From Acinetobacter amyesii (GTDB lineage Bacteria; Pseudomonadota; Gammaproteobacteria; Pseudomonadales; Moraxellaceae), in the NCBI RefSeq assembly GCF_002018365.1, contig NZ_MVKX01000001.1:423178-487177 (forward strand): a DNA stretch of 64,000 nucleotides. The letters are read 5' to 3'. The position numbers and the translations under genes were made by a program. This document shows, piece by piece, positions 38,162 through 47,001 of this stretch; the stretch's first letter is position 1, and each line of letters starts with the position of its first letter. The notes under the pieces are model-generated. The model did no database searches. It had not been told where the DNA came from and worked only from the letters and a program-made list of their open reading frames with translations.

Positions 38162-38923
38162 TTATTCGAAGTTTGAAACATCCATTTGGTTCAAACGATC
38201 AAGGTCAGCTTGCGTATCTACGCCCGGTGGAAGGTTCGCTTCTGCCACAGCAATGGCAATACGGTGACCATTTTCCAAAACACGTAATTGTTCAAGGCTT
38301 TCTAATTTTTCAAGCACACCCATATCCCAAGTAACATATTCTTGCAGGAGTTTTACCCGGTATGCATAAAGGCCTAAATGACGAAAGGCTTGATCATGCA
38401 AGGTTTGTTCAGCTTGCTTTGCACCATCACGGTCATACGGAATAGTCGCACGGCTAAAATACAGCGCTTGATTGTGCTTTGACATTACCACTTTGACGAT
38501 ACTGTCACGTTGAAACTCATCTAGACTATGAATCGGCTCGCAGAGTGTCGACATTGAACATGTCGGCTGATCTACAAGTAATTGTGCAACTTGTTTTACC
38601 AATTGAGCGGGAAGCAAAGGTTCATCACCTTGCACATTGACAATAATGTCATCACTCGCCCAACCTTTGATGCGTGCAACTTCACTTAAACGATCTGTCC
38701 CAGATGGATGCTCTGCAGAGGTCAATACCACATCAACCCCTTCCGCACGACATACTGCTGCAATACGCTCATCATCTGTAGCGACACAGAGGTCATCGAA
38801 CCCTGCAACTTTTTTGGCTTGATCGACTACACGTAAAATCATCGGACGGCCGTGAATTTCAAGCAATGGCTTACCTGGTAAACGTGAACTTGAAAAACGT
38901 GCAGGAATAACAATATGTTTCAT
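38162..38923 (-). CDS. kdsB: 3-deoxy-manno-octulosonate cytidylyltransferase
   Basis: A 253-residue CMP-Kdo synthase, which activates Kdo for lipopolysaccharide assembly. The N-terminal [18 protein letters not shown] nucleotide-binding motif, [10 protein letters not shown], and the [12 protein letters not shown] / [15 protein letters not shown] segments are typical. Length matches E. coli KdsB (248). It follows lpxK by three bases and precedes holB by 13, so it belongs to the exbB-exbD-msbA-lpxK-kdsB run. Confidence 0.97.
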   Translation of the reverse strand: MKHIVIPARFSSSRLPGKPLLEIHGRPMILRVVDQAKKVAGFDDLCVATDDERIAAVCRAEGVDVVLTSAEHPSGTDRLSEVARIKGWASDDIIVNVQGDEPLLPAQLVKQVAQLLVDQPTCSMSTLCEPIHSLDEFQRDSIVKVVMSKHNQALYFSRATIPYDRDGAKQAEQTLHDQAFRHLGLYAYRVKLLQEYVTWDMGVLEKLESLEQLRVLENGHRIAIAVAEANLPPGVDTQADLDRLNQMDVSNFE

Positions 38924-38926
38924 AAA

Positions 38927-39940
38927 TTAAATGCCTTCGGGAAGTTTCAGACCCAGTTGTTTCAACTGCGCATGCAAAGTTTCATAACACGCAGGTGACA
39001 ACACTGCATCTACAGGAACAACCCATATTTCTCTTTTAAAATCTGGATTATTTTTGAGGATCGCTAAAATTTTAACTGCATCTTTTTCAGTGGTAATGAT
39101 GGGATTGGCATCTTCAAACTGCAAATCACTCAGTTCATATTCATAATGATCTGGGAATTCATGACATTGAAATTGATGAATCCCCATATTTTCTAAAGTT
39201 TTATAAAATCGTTGCGGAAAGCCGATACCCACCACGGCATAAAAATCCTTGTTTGCATCAAATGTCGTCACAAGATCTTTATTAAGTAAATAAGGCTGCG
39301 CCGCTTCTAGGTGCATATTCAGTGGAGAACTTGGATCTGCTGAATGTTCAATGACCGTCCCACTGGCAAGGCGCTTTTTCGGTTCACGCAAATAGCCTTC
39401 GGGTAATAATTTTTCATTGCCTAAACCACGGTTATTATCCAGCACGATCCACTCCAACTGACGTTGAAGCGCCCAATGCTGCAAACCATCATCGCAGATG
39501 ATCAAATCCAATTCATGCTTAGATAGCAGTAACTCAATACTTTGCTGGCGATTTGGACCGACCGCCATTGGCACACCTGTAGACTGAACGATTAAGCTCG
39601 GTTCATCACCCACGATTTCAGCCGTCGAGTCTAAATCCACATAGGCCGGAAATGGTCCTTGACCACCATAGCCACGACTGATCACACCAACACGCAGCTT
39701 TAAGCTATTTAAATAACTGACCAAGTGGATGAGCAATGGGGTTTTTCCACTTCCACCCACTGTGATATTTCCTATGACCATGACTGGAATAGGAGCTTTA
39801 TAGCTTTGCTTAATACCTGATTGATAGAGTTTTTTATTGAGTAAAAAGCCGCCACGATAAAGCCATGACAAAGGTCTAAACACAACGAGCCACTTTGCCT
39901 GTTCATTCCAAGCATCCTGAATCAATTGTGCAAAAGACAT
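38927..39940 (-). CDS. lpxK: tetraacyldisaccharide 4'-kinase
   Basis: A 337-residue P-loop kinase that adds the 4'-phosphate of lipid A. Walker A is GNITVGGSGKTPLLIHLV near residues 57-74, and the LIICDDGLQHWALQR segment is the catalytic DDGxQ motif. It acts at the inner membrane; the N-terminal hydrophobic helix (WLVVFRPLSWLYRGGFLL) anchors it. The gene lies between msbA and kdsB with three-base gaps on both sides, so the lipid A pathway, flippase and Kdo activation are made together. Confidence 0.97.
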   Translation of the reverse strand: MSFAQLIQDAWNEQAKWLVVFRPLSWLYRGGFLLNKKLYQSGIKQSYKAPIPVMVIGNITVGGSGKTPLLIHLVSYLNSLKLRVGVISRGYGGQGPFPAYVDLDSTAEIVGDEPSLIVQSTGVPMAVGPNRQQSIELLLSKHELDLIICDDGLQHWALQRQLEWIVLDNNRGLGNEKLLPEGYLREPKKRLASGTVIEHSADPSSPLNMHLEAAQPYLLNKDLVTTFDANKDFYAVVGIGFPQRFYKTLENMGIHQFQCHEFPDHYEYELSDLQFEDANPIITTEKDAVKILAILKNNPDFKREIWVVPVDAVLSPACYETLHAQLKQLGLKLPEGI

Positions 39941-39943
39941 GAC

Positions 39944-41671
39944 TTAATTTTCCTCAAAATTACGCTGATGAAGTTGGTAATACGCACCACGTTGTGCCAT
40001 CAATTCCGTATGCGAACCTTGTTCAATAATACGCCCTTTATCCATCACTACAATACAGTCTGCATTTTCAATGGTCGATAAACGATGTGCAATCACGATC
40101 GTGGTACGATCTTGCATCGCAGCGTCAAATGCTTGCTGAATGAAAAATTCAGATTCGTTATCTAGTGCACTGGTCGCTTCATCTAAAATTAAGATCGGTG
40201 CATTTTTCAAAATGGCACGTGCAATCGCAATCCGTTGACGTTGACCACCGGATAGATTTAAACCTTGGGCACCCAATGGCGTGTCATAACCTTGCGGTAA
40301 ATCCATAATAAAATCATGTGCAAATGCAGCTTTAGCAGCAGCAATGATTTGCTCATCTGTTGCATGCTCGAGTTGACCATAAGCAATATTTTCACGCACA
40401 GTACGGTTAAACAAAACCACTTGCTGATTAACCATCGAAATCTGAGTACGCAAGCTATTGAGTTCTATGTCGTGAATATCATGCTGATCAAGCAACAACT
40501 GTCCTGACGACACCTCTTGGTAACGCACCAACAGATTGACCAGTGAGGTTTTACCTGCACCTGAACGCCCAACCAATGCAACGGTTTGCCCTGCATTGAC
40601 TTTTAAATTGAAGTCATGAATCGCATGGTGACCATCAGCATAGATCAAATTAACATTTTTAAATTCGACATCGCCTTTCAAAGAAGGCTTAAGCGTGCCG
40701 TTATTCACTTCTTCAGGCATATCAAGCAATTCAAAAACTGAATAAGCTGCTGCCATGCCTCGTTGTAGTTTTTCGTTGACATCCGTCAGGGTTTTAATCG
40801 GCTTACTCAACATACCTGCAGCAGTAATATAGGCAACAAACTCACCTGCTGTTGTATCTTGTAAAATCTCTGGGCGTAGCGCGATGTACATCACGATACT
40901 GAGCGCAATCGACATAATCAGCTGAACAATCGGGCTATTGAGTTGTTGCACCACGACCATCTTTAAGCCGCGGCGTAAGTTCTCCATCGAGCTTTCATAA
41001 AAACGTTTTTGTTCATAATCTTGCCCTGCAAAGCCCTTCACTACTAGGTTGCCTTGCACAGTCTCTTGTACCACATGGTTAACATCACCCATGGTACTTT
41101 GTACTTGCATGGATAATTTACGCATGCGCTTAGACGCTTTACGGATAATCAGACCAATAATTGGGCCAAAAATCAAAATACACAGGGTTAAACGCCAGTT
41201 GGTATACAGCAAATAACCCAATAATGCGATGGTAATCAGACCCTGTTGTACAATCGTTTTCAGTGACTCAGACGATGCCGCCGTCAACTGTTCAACGTTA
41301 TACATAATTTTTGCAGTGATATGACCGCTCGAATTATCTAAATAATATTGCGAAGGCAAACGCATGAGTTTTGCGAATACTTGCTGACGAATATTAAAGA
41401 TTAAGTTTCGAGAAATCACTGCGGTAAAATATCCCCCCATGAACAAACCGAGTCCACGGAAGAACATCAATAAAACCACCAAGAGTGGAAATAAGGTTGT
41501 AAAGCTTTGATCTTTGTTTTGAATGGCTTCAATAATGCGTTCCAATAATTTTGCGACAGAAACTTCTGTCGCAGCATTAATACCGAAACCAAGCAAAACC
41601 AGCAGGCCGATTCCCCAAAAAGGTTTTAAATAACTTAATAGGCGTAAATAGACCTTAAAATCGTGCTTCAC
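39944..41671 (-). CDS. msbA: lipid A ABC flippase MsbA
   Basis: A 575-residue ABC half-transporter that flips lipid A-core across the inner membrane. The first 320 residues hold six membrane helices. The nucleotide-binding domain has Walker A GRSGAGKTSLV (about residue 375), the signature LSGGQRQRIAIARA and Walker B ILILDEATSALD. The start is GTG at 41671, sharing one base with the exbD stop (TAGTG), preceded by GAGG. Length matches E. coli MsbA (582). Confidence 0.95.
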   Translation of the reverse strand: MKHDFKVYLRLLSYLKPFWGIGLLVLLGFGINAATEVSVAKLLERIIEAIQNKDQSFTTLFPLLVVLLMFFRGLGLFMGGYFTAVISRNLIFNIRQQVFAKLMRLPSQYYLDNSSGHITAKIMYNVEQLTAASSESLKTIVQQGLITIALLGYLLYTNWRLTLCILIFGPIIGLIIRKASKRMRKLSMQVQSTMGDVNHVVQETVQGNLVVKGFAGQDYEQKRFYESSMENLRRGLKMVVVQQLNSPIVQLIMSIALSIVMYIALRPEILQDTTAGEFVAYITAAGMLSKPIKTLTDVNEKLQRGMAAAYSVFELLDMPEEVNNGTLKPSLKGDVEFKNVNLIYADGHHAIHDFNLKVNAGQTVALVGRSGAGKTSLVNLLVRYQEVSSGQLLLDQHDIHDIELNSLRTQISMVNQQVVLFNRTVRENIAYGQLEHATDEQIIAAAKAAFAHDFIMDLPQGYDTPLGAQGLNLSGGQRQRIAIARAILKNAPILILDEATSALDNESEFFIQQAFDAAMQDRTTIVIAHRLSTIENADCIVVMDKGRIIEQGSHTELMAQRGAYYQLHQRNFEEN

Positions 41672-42093
41672 TAATAACCTCGAGTTGGAACTTTGGTACT
41701 GATGTTGATATTCACAAATCCAAGCTGACCTGCAACATCCATCACCCGAATCACATCTTGATGTGTTGCTTTTGCATCTGCGGCAATCACAAACATTAAA
41801 TCACGACGATCATTGGCTGTCTGTTTAATTGCAGTATTCAAATCAGAGACTTCTTTACTGACCAATGACTGACCATTGACAGAATAATGTCCCGATGAAT
41901 CCACCACAACTTCAATCTTTTGATCATAGTTTTTAGGCGGAACACCCTGTGCATCTGGCAAAGTCAGGTTCATTCGACTCATTTGGTTAAAGGTGGTCGA
42001 GAGCAACAAGAACACCAAAATGAACATCAAACAGTCAATCATCGGTGTGAGGTTGATATGAATATCTTCAACCTGACGACGTTTAAATTTCAT
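41671..42093 (-). CDS. exbD: ExbD/TolR-family biopolymer transport protein
   Basis: A 140-residue protein with one N-terminal membrane helix (INLTPMIDCLMFILVFLLL) containing the conserved Asp of the proton path, and a periplasmic domain with FVIAADAKATHQDVIRVMD and a short end. It forms a proton-driven motor with ExbB. The setting beside msbA, lpxK and kdsB is shared with other gammaproteobacteria, where the pair is called exbB-exbD without a TonB partner nearby; the role in envelope energy transfer is inferred. Confidence 0.92.
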   Translation of the reverse strand: MKFKRRQVEDIHINLTPMIDCLMFILVFLLLSTTFNQMSRMNLTLPDAQGVPPKNYDQKIEVVVDSSGHYSVNGQSLVSKEVSDLNTAIKQTANDRRDLMFVIAADAKATHQDVIRVMDVAGQLGFVNINISTKVPTRGY

Positions 42094-42106
42094 GCGCAGT
42101 CTCCAC

Positions 42107-42748
42107 TCAGCTGGCTTTCTGAATGTCCTGACTTTCTACTTCAGGTGTTTTTTTATAAAACAAAGCGGCATGAAATAATGTCGACTGCTGTTCTAACTCA
42201 GCCACATATTCCTGAACCAAACGTTGGAAATAACGATGCGCAAATAATGCAGGCACAGCAATTAACATACCGGCAGCAGTGGTAATCAAGGCTTTTGAAA
42301 TACCCGGCATCATTAACACAGGATCACTATTGGTACCAATATCAATCATTAAGAATGCTTCAATAATACCGATCACCGTACCCAATAAACCCAGTAACGG
42401 TGCAACAGCGCTTAAAGTGCCCAAAAAGTTGATATTTTTTTCTAAATAACCAATTTCTTGTGACGCTGTGACTTCCATTTGCGCACGTGCATATTGCTCG
42501 TTTTGATCTTTACTAGCGTAACCTGCGCCCAATACACGACCCAATGTACTTTGCTGTAAAGTTGGACTTTGCTTTAGCTGTTGAACCACATCTTTCACCG
42601 ATGTGTTTACATTCATCATCAAATCTTTTGGTAACACCATAGATTTTTTTAAACGAATAAAGCGTTCAATGGTAATGGCTACCGTAAAGATCGAACAAAT
42701 GACGAGCGGGATCATTAACCACCCGCCCGCTTTGACTAATTCCCACAT
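42107..42748 (-). CDS. exbB: ExbB/MotA/TolQ-family proton channel protein
   Basis: A 213-residue protein with three membrane helices. The conserved VAPLLGLLGTVIGIIEAF segment at about residues 125-142 is the family core, followed by ITTAAGMLIAVPALFAHR. The cytoplasmic loop between helices one and two includes the LGRVLGAGYASKD segment. It forms the motor complex with ExbD, whose gene is 13 bases downstream. Confidence 0.93.
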   Translation of the reverse strand: MWELVKAGGWLMIPLVICSIFTVAITIERFIRLKKSMVLPKDLMMNVNTSVKDVVQQLKQSPTLQQSTLGRVLGAGYASKDQNEQYARAQMEVTASQEIGYLEKNINFLGTLSAVAPLLGLLGTVIGIIEAFLMIDIGTNSDPVLMMPGISKALITTAAGMLIAVPALFAHRYFQRLVQEYVAELEQQSTLFHAALFYKKTPEVESQDIQKAS

Positions 42749-42779
42749 TTGATTTTCCCCAATAAATCGAATTTAAAAA

Positions 42780-43667
42780 TTATTCAGCTAGACAAATATT
42801 TAAAATGCCATCTAGCTCTTCAAGAGTATGGTAGCTAATCACAAGCTTGCCTTTCCCTTGTTTATTATGATCAATTTTCACATCTGCACTGAAACGATCA
42901 GAGAGACGTTGTGTCAGTTGTTGAATGTCTGATGAAACACTTGGTTTGGCTTTTTGTAGTTTTGGTGCATTCAAATCACGAACAAATTGTTCGGTTTGAC
43001 GTACAGACATACTTTTTTCAATCACCATTTCAGCAACTTTAAGCTGATCTTTGGCTTTTAAGGTCAAGATCGCACGTGCATGCCCCATATCGAGCAAACC
43101 TTGCTGCATAAAGTCTTTGACTTGATCCGCTAGAGACAAGAGGCGTAGCAAGTTACTAATCGTGGTACGTGCTTTACCAACCGTGTCAGCAATCTCTTGA
43201 TGACTTAAACCAAACTCATCATGGAAACGTTGCAAAGCCATGGCTTGATCGATTGGGTTCAAATCTTGACGTTGAATGTTTTCAATCAATGCCAAGGCAA
43301 TTGCCACTTGGTCACTCAAGTCACGAACAATGGCAGGAACTTCAGTTAAACCTGCAAGCTGAGCCGCACGCCAACGACGCTCACCAGCAATAATTTCGTA
43401 GGGATGCTTTTCATCTTCAACAGGACGAATCACGATTGGTTGCATGACACCATGCTTTTCAATCGATGCAGCAAGTTCTTGTAAATCTTGTTCTTTAATG
43501 AAACGACGCGGTTGATACTCGCCGCGTTTCAATAAATGCACATCAATTTGTTTTAACTGTCCATGATCTAAAGCTTTTGCTTCGAGCTGTAGTTTTTCTT
43601 TTTGGATTGAGCCGAGTAAGGCATCCAGACCACGACCTTTAGCCAGTCCGCGTTTTTTTACGGTCAT
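42780..43667 (-). CDS. parB: chromosome partitioning protein ParB
   Basis: A 295-residue ParB. The N-terminal domain has the CTP-binding box II GERRWRAAQLAG near residue 100, and the HTH region LSHQEIADTVGKARTTISN binds parS. The C-terminal dimerisation segment ends KGKLVISYHTLEELDGIL. ParB loads on parS near the origin and spreads. The ATG overlaps the parA stop by four bases. No consensus parS is recognisable in the window. Confidence 0.96.
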   Translation of the reverse strand: MTVKKRGLAKGRGLDALLGSIQKEKLQLEAKALDHGQLKQIDVHLLKRGEYQPRRFIKEQDLQELAASIEKHGVMQPIVIRPVEDEKHPYEIIAGERRWRAAQLAGLTEVPAIVRDLSDQVAIALALIENIQRQDLNPIDQAMALQRFHDEFGLSHQEIADTVGKARTTISNLLRLLSLADQVKDFMQQGLLDMGHARAILTLKAKDQLKVAEMVIEKSMSVRQTEQFVRDLNAPKLQKAKPSVSSDIQQLTQRLSDRFSADVKIDHNKQGKGKLVISYHTLEELDGILNICLAE

Positions 43668-44446
43668 GCTTTAGTTCCTTTTTTTACTTTGGTTTTTTTT
43701 AACATCTCAGCTGCCAAGTTCAAATAAGCAACTGCACCCTTCGAGCTTTTTTCAAAATAAATTACTGGCAAACCGTGCGCAGGCGCTTCAGCCAAACGAA
43801 TATTACGCGGAATGACCGTGTCATAAAGTTTCTGACCGAAGTATTGTTCAAGCTCAGCAGACACATCACGTGTTAAGGCATTACGCGCATCGTACATGGT
43901 ACGAAGCACACCCACGATCTCTAGATCTGGGTTTAAAGCTTGCTGAATACGATCAATGGTTTGGGTTAAATCGGCCAAACCTTCCAAGGCATAATATTCA
44001 CACTGCATTGGAATCAGCACCGCACGTACCGCTGCAAGTGCATTGACAGTGATCAAACTTAAACTTGGCGCACAATCGACAATAATATAGTCGAAGTCTT
44101 TTTCAACACTTGCCAACGCTTCACGTAAAATAAACTCACGACCGTCTTGATCCGCAATCGCCAGTTCAACGCCGGCTAAGTCACGGTTTGCACCTAAAAC
44201 TTTATAGCCTACTTCCGCTTTATAAATAGCGGTTTCAATTGGCACTTCACCAAGTAAGACATCGGTGACTGAATACAACAAATCATTTTTTTGAATGCCT
44301 GAACCCATCGTGGCATTGCCTTGTGAATCCATGTCCACAAGTAAAACTCGTTTTTTTAATATGGCTAAAGATGCAGCCAAGTTCACAGCCGTTGTGGTTT
44401 TACCTACGCCACCCTTTTGGTTTGCAATCGCAATAATTTGAGCCAT
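43664..44446 (-). CDS. parA: chromosome partitioning ATPase ParA
   Basis: A 260-residue deviant Walker ATPase. Motif A is IANQKGGVGKTTTAVNLA near residues 6-23, with the signature lysine, and VDMDSQGNAT and DYIIVDCAPSLSL are motifs A' and B. It drives origin segregation together with ParB. It follows rsmG by 24 bases, the usual rsmG-parA-parB arrangement near replication origins, though no gene for dnaA, dnaN, gyrB or mnmG is in this window. Confidence 0.97.
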   Translation of the reverse strand: MAQIIAIANQKGGVGKTTTAVNLAASLAILKKRVLLVDMDSQGNATMGSGIQKNDLLYSVTDVLLGEVPIETAIYKAEVGYKVLGANRDLAGVELAIADQDGREFILREALASVEKDFDYIIVDCAPSLSLITVNALAAVRAVLIPMQCEYYALEGLADLTQTIDRIQQALNPDLEIVGVLRTMYDARNALTRDVSAELEQYFGQKLYDTVIPRNIRLAEAPAHGLPVIYFEKSSKGAVAYLNLAAEMLKKTKVKKGTKA

Positions 44447-44470
44447 GGTAACCCCAGTCCTTTGAAAATT

Positions 44471-45103
44471 TTAAATACGTTTAAGAAAAATTAAATGACG
44501 CTGCTCATCAAGTCGTGGAACTTGTAATGCAACGATATCAATCTTGAAATCACTTTTCAGTGTTTCAACTTCTTCTTCAGGAATTAAGCCTTTCATCGAC
44601 GCAATAATACTTTGCTCATGCATATACGGTTTAGATGCATCCACAAAATCCGTTAACGATGCAAAAGCACGACTGGTGATCACATCAAACTGACCCAGTT
44701 CATTAATGCTGTCTTCATTTTCGACACGTGTTTGTACCGCAATGACATTTTTTAGTTTTAAGTCAGCAATAAATTGTTTTAAGAATCGAATTTTTTTACC
44801 GTTGGCATCTAAAAGCACACATTCACGTTCAGGCTGACACAGCGCAATGATCATGCCCGGCATGCCACCACCTGTACCGATATCCAACAAACGACCTGCA
44901 GGCAAATCATTTAGGATACTTAAGCTATCCAATAAATGCTTAACCAACATTTCTTTAGGATCACGAATAGCGGTCAAGTTATACGCTTTGTTCCACAGCA
45001 CTAGGGCATCTTGGTATTTCAGCAATAGATTTAATGCTTCTTCACTCAAATCTAAGCCAAGCTTTTGACTACCTTGCTTTAAGTCTTGAAAAAAAGGATG
45101 CAT
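44471..45103 (-). CDS. rsmG: 16S rRNA (guanine-527-N7) methyltransferase
   Basis: A 210-residue methyltransferase that makes m7G527 in 16S rRNA. The SAM motif LLDIGTGGGMPGMIIAL near residue 70 and the conserved VTSRAFASLTDFV segment are typical. Length matches E. coli RsmG (207). It opens the rsmG-parA-parB run; murU lies upstream with an 84-bp gap. Confidence 0.96.
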   Translation of the reverse strand: MHPFFQDLKQGSQKLGLDLSEEALNLLLKYQDALVLWNKAYNLTAIRDPKEMLVKHLLDSLSILNDLPAGRLLDIGTGGGMPGMIIALCQPERECVLLDANGKKIRFLKQFIADLKLKNVIAVQTRVENEDSINELGQFDVITSRAFASLTDFVDASKPYMHEQSIIASMKGLIPEEEVETLKSDFKIDIVALQVPRLDEQRHLIFLKRI

Positions 45104-45187
45104 AAAGAAGACATCTCAATAAAAATTAACTGAAGTATACCGATTTCTAAGCCGTGGAACAGTAGCTAACGCTTAGCGAATATGCAC

Positions 45188-45877
45188 TTAATCGAACATG
45201 CCTTGGCGAATCTGTAGATCTAGATCACTTAAACGCTCAGGTGTGCCAACATCAACCCACGCAGTTTGCATTTTCTCTGCAGAAATTTTTCCATCCAACA
45301 TGGCTTGTTTCAATAAAGGTGCGAGCGGACGCTTACCAGCTTCCAATCCATCAAACATATTTGGATGTATAACTGCGATCCCACTATAGGTGAGTGCCTC
45401 GCCTGTATGTTCTTGCTCAAAGGTATAACTACGCCCTGCATCCAAGACAAAATCACCCTTTGGATGTTGCGTTGGGTTAGTCACATAAACTAAGTGTGCC
45501 AAGTCATCCTTCAGCTCAACATTCAGCAAAGCTGAAAAATCGTAGGTCGTCCAAACGTCACCATTCACCAAAATAAATGGTTCAGTCCCAAGCAAAGGCA
45601 AGGCATTAATGATGCCACCAGCTGTTTCCAAACCTTCCGCTTCACGTGTCCAACGAATATCTACACCAAACTGCGAACCATCACCCAAAGTACCAATCAG
45701 GATATCTGCAAGCCATGCAGAATTGATGATGATTTCAGTTACGCCAATTTTTTTTAGCTTTTCTATATGCCAAACAATCAGTGGTTTTCCACCCACTTCA
45801 AGCAAAGGCTTTGGCTTATACAATGTTAAAGGGCGCATCCGATTTCCGATACCCGCCGCTAAAATCATGGCTTTCAT
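45188..45877 (-). CDS. murU: N-acetylmuramate alpha-1-phosphate uridylyltransferase
   Basis: A 229-residue nucleotidyltransferase with the N-terminal AAGIGNRMRPLTLYKPKPLL binding motif and the NGDVWTTYDFSALL metal-binding region. In Pseudomonas, MurU makes UDP-MurNAc from MurNAc-1-P in peptidoglycan recycling, bypassing MurA; this recycling gives intrinsic resistance to the MurA inhibitor fosfomycin. Annotation tools may call it mannose-1-phosphate guanylyltransferase. The ATG shares a base with the amgK stop (TAATG), which supports the MurU call. Confidence 0.9.
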   Translation of the reverse strand: MKAMILAAGIGNRMRPLTLYKPKPLLEVGGKPLIVWHIEKLKKIGVTEIIINSAWLADILIGTLGDGSQFGVDIRWTREAEGLETAGGIINALPLLGTEPFILVNGDVWTTYDFSALLNVELKDDLAHLVYVTNPTQHPKGDFVLDAGRSYTFEQEHTGEALTYSGIAVIHPNMFDGLEAGKRPLAPLLKQAMLDGKISAEKMQTAWVDVGTPERLSDLDLQIRQGMFD

Positions 45878-46890
45878 TATGCAACAACCTCATAAGTGCC
45901 GTATTTGGCTTCAAATTTCGGCAATACTTTAGCCTGAATAAATTGCATAAAAGGTTGTAATTCTGCATACGGTTTACTTTCTTCGAGTAAATACCACATC
46001 ACGCGTGGTAAATCTTTGAGATAACCCGATTTACCATCACGCTCAAATAAGCGCACAAAAATACCTAAAATTTTGATATGACGTTGAATCGCCATGAGGT
46101 CAGCGTCTTGTTTGAATTGCTCAAAGCTACGACCATCTTTAGCCGATGCAGGTAGCAAATCATAGAACGTTTTAAACCATGCATAAACGCGATCTGCATT
46201 CCACTGCACATAAGCATCACGCGTGATTGAGATCAAATCATAAGTATCTGCACCAATCACAGCATCTTGGAAATCAATCACGCCCTGATCTTGTTCACCG
46301 TCGAGCACCATCAAATTACGGCTATGAAAATCACGATGCACAATCACTTGAGGCTGAGCCAATGCTGCATTGGCTAAGATAGCAAAGGTACGTTTAATGA
46401 GTGCCGATTCTTCTGCAGTTGGCTGCACTTGTAGAGATGGCAATAACCAATCGGTTAACAGCTCCATTTCAGAAATCAGCTTTTCATAGGCATATGCAGG
46501 AAAATGAGCAGCACCATCAATTGACTGTAATTGAATCAACTGTTTAAAACTTTGAGCATAATGCGCGTCTACTGTTTGATCATTTAACAATGTAGACAAC
46601 AAAACATCACCAAAATCTTCCAATAATAAGAAGCCTTGATCGAGGTCTTTGGCCACGATATGCGGCACACGCACGCCATGTGCATCAAAAAATTCATCAA
46701 TCGACACAAAAGGACCACAATCTTCTTTTTCTGGTGGTGCATCCATGAGCATAAATGTTTTATTATTCAATTTGATTCGTGCATAACGACGGAAGCTTGC
46801 ATCGCCTGCTAAGAAGTTAATTTCAAATTGATCTGAACCGAGTACAGATGAAATCCATGTTTGTATCAATTGTTCACGTTGTGTATTCAT
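45877..46890 (-). CDS. amgK: anomeric MurNAc/GlcNAc kinase
   Basis: A 337-residue kinase of the aminoglycoside phosphotransferase fold. The catalytic loop VIVHRDFHSRNLMVLDGE and the metal-binding VIDFQDAVIGADTYDL are present. In Pseudomonas putida the enzyme phosphorylates C1 of recovered MurNAc for MurU, which directly follows here. The pair lies divergent from lptD, the same order as Pseudomonas aeruginosa PA0595-PA0597. Confidence 0.9.
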   Translation of the reverse strand: MNTQREQLIQTWISSVLGSDQFEINFLAGDASFRRYARIKLNNKTFMLMDAPPEKEDCGPFVSIDEFFDAHGVRVPHIVAKDLDQGFLLLEDFGDVLLSTLLNDQTVDAHYAQSFKQLIQLQSIDGAAHFPAYAYEKLISEMELLTDWLLPSLQVQPTAEESALIKRTFAILANAALAQPQVIVHRDFHSRNLMVLDGEQDQGVIDFQDAVIGADTYDLISITRDAYVQWNADRVYAWFKTFYDLLPASAKDGRSFEQFKQDADLMAIQRHIKILGIFVRLFERDGKSGYLKDLPRVMWYLLEESKPYAELQPFMQFIQAKVLPKFEAKYGTYEVVA

Positions 46891-47001
46891 TTGCGATAAA
46901 TTCTAATACAGGCTGAGTTTTTAAAGTGCTAAGTGTAGCTACTTATCAACTTTTTCTCTATGATGCGACAATAATTAATTGCGATTAAGCATACCTGGTT
47001 A

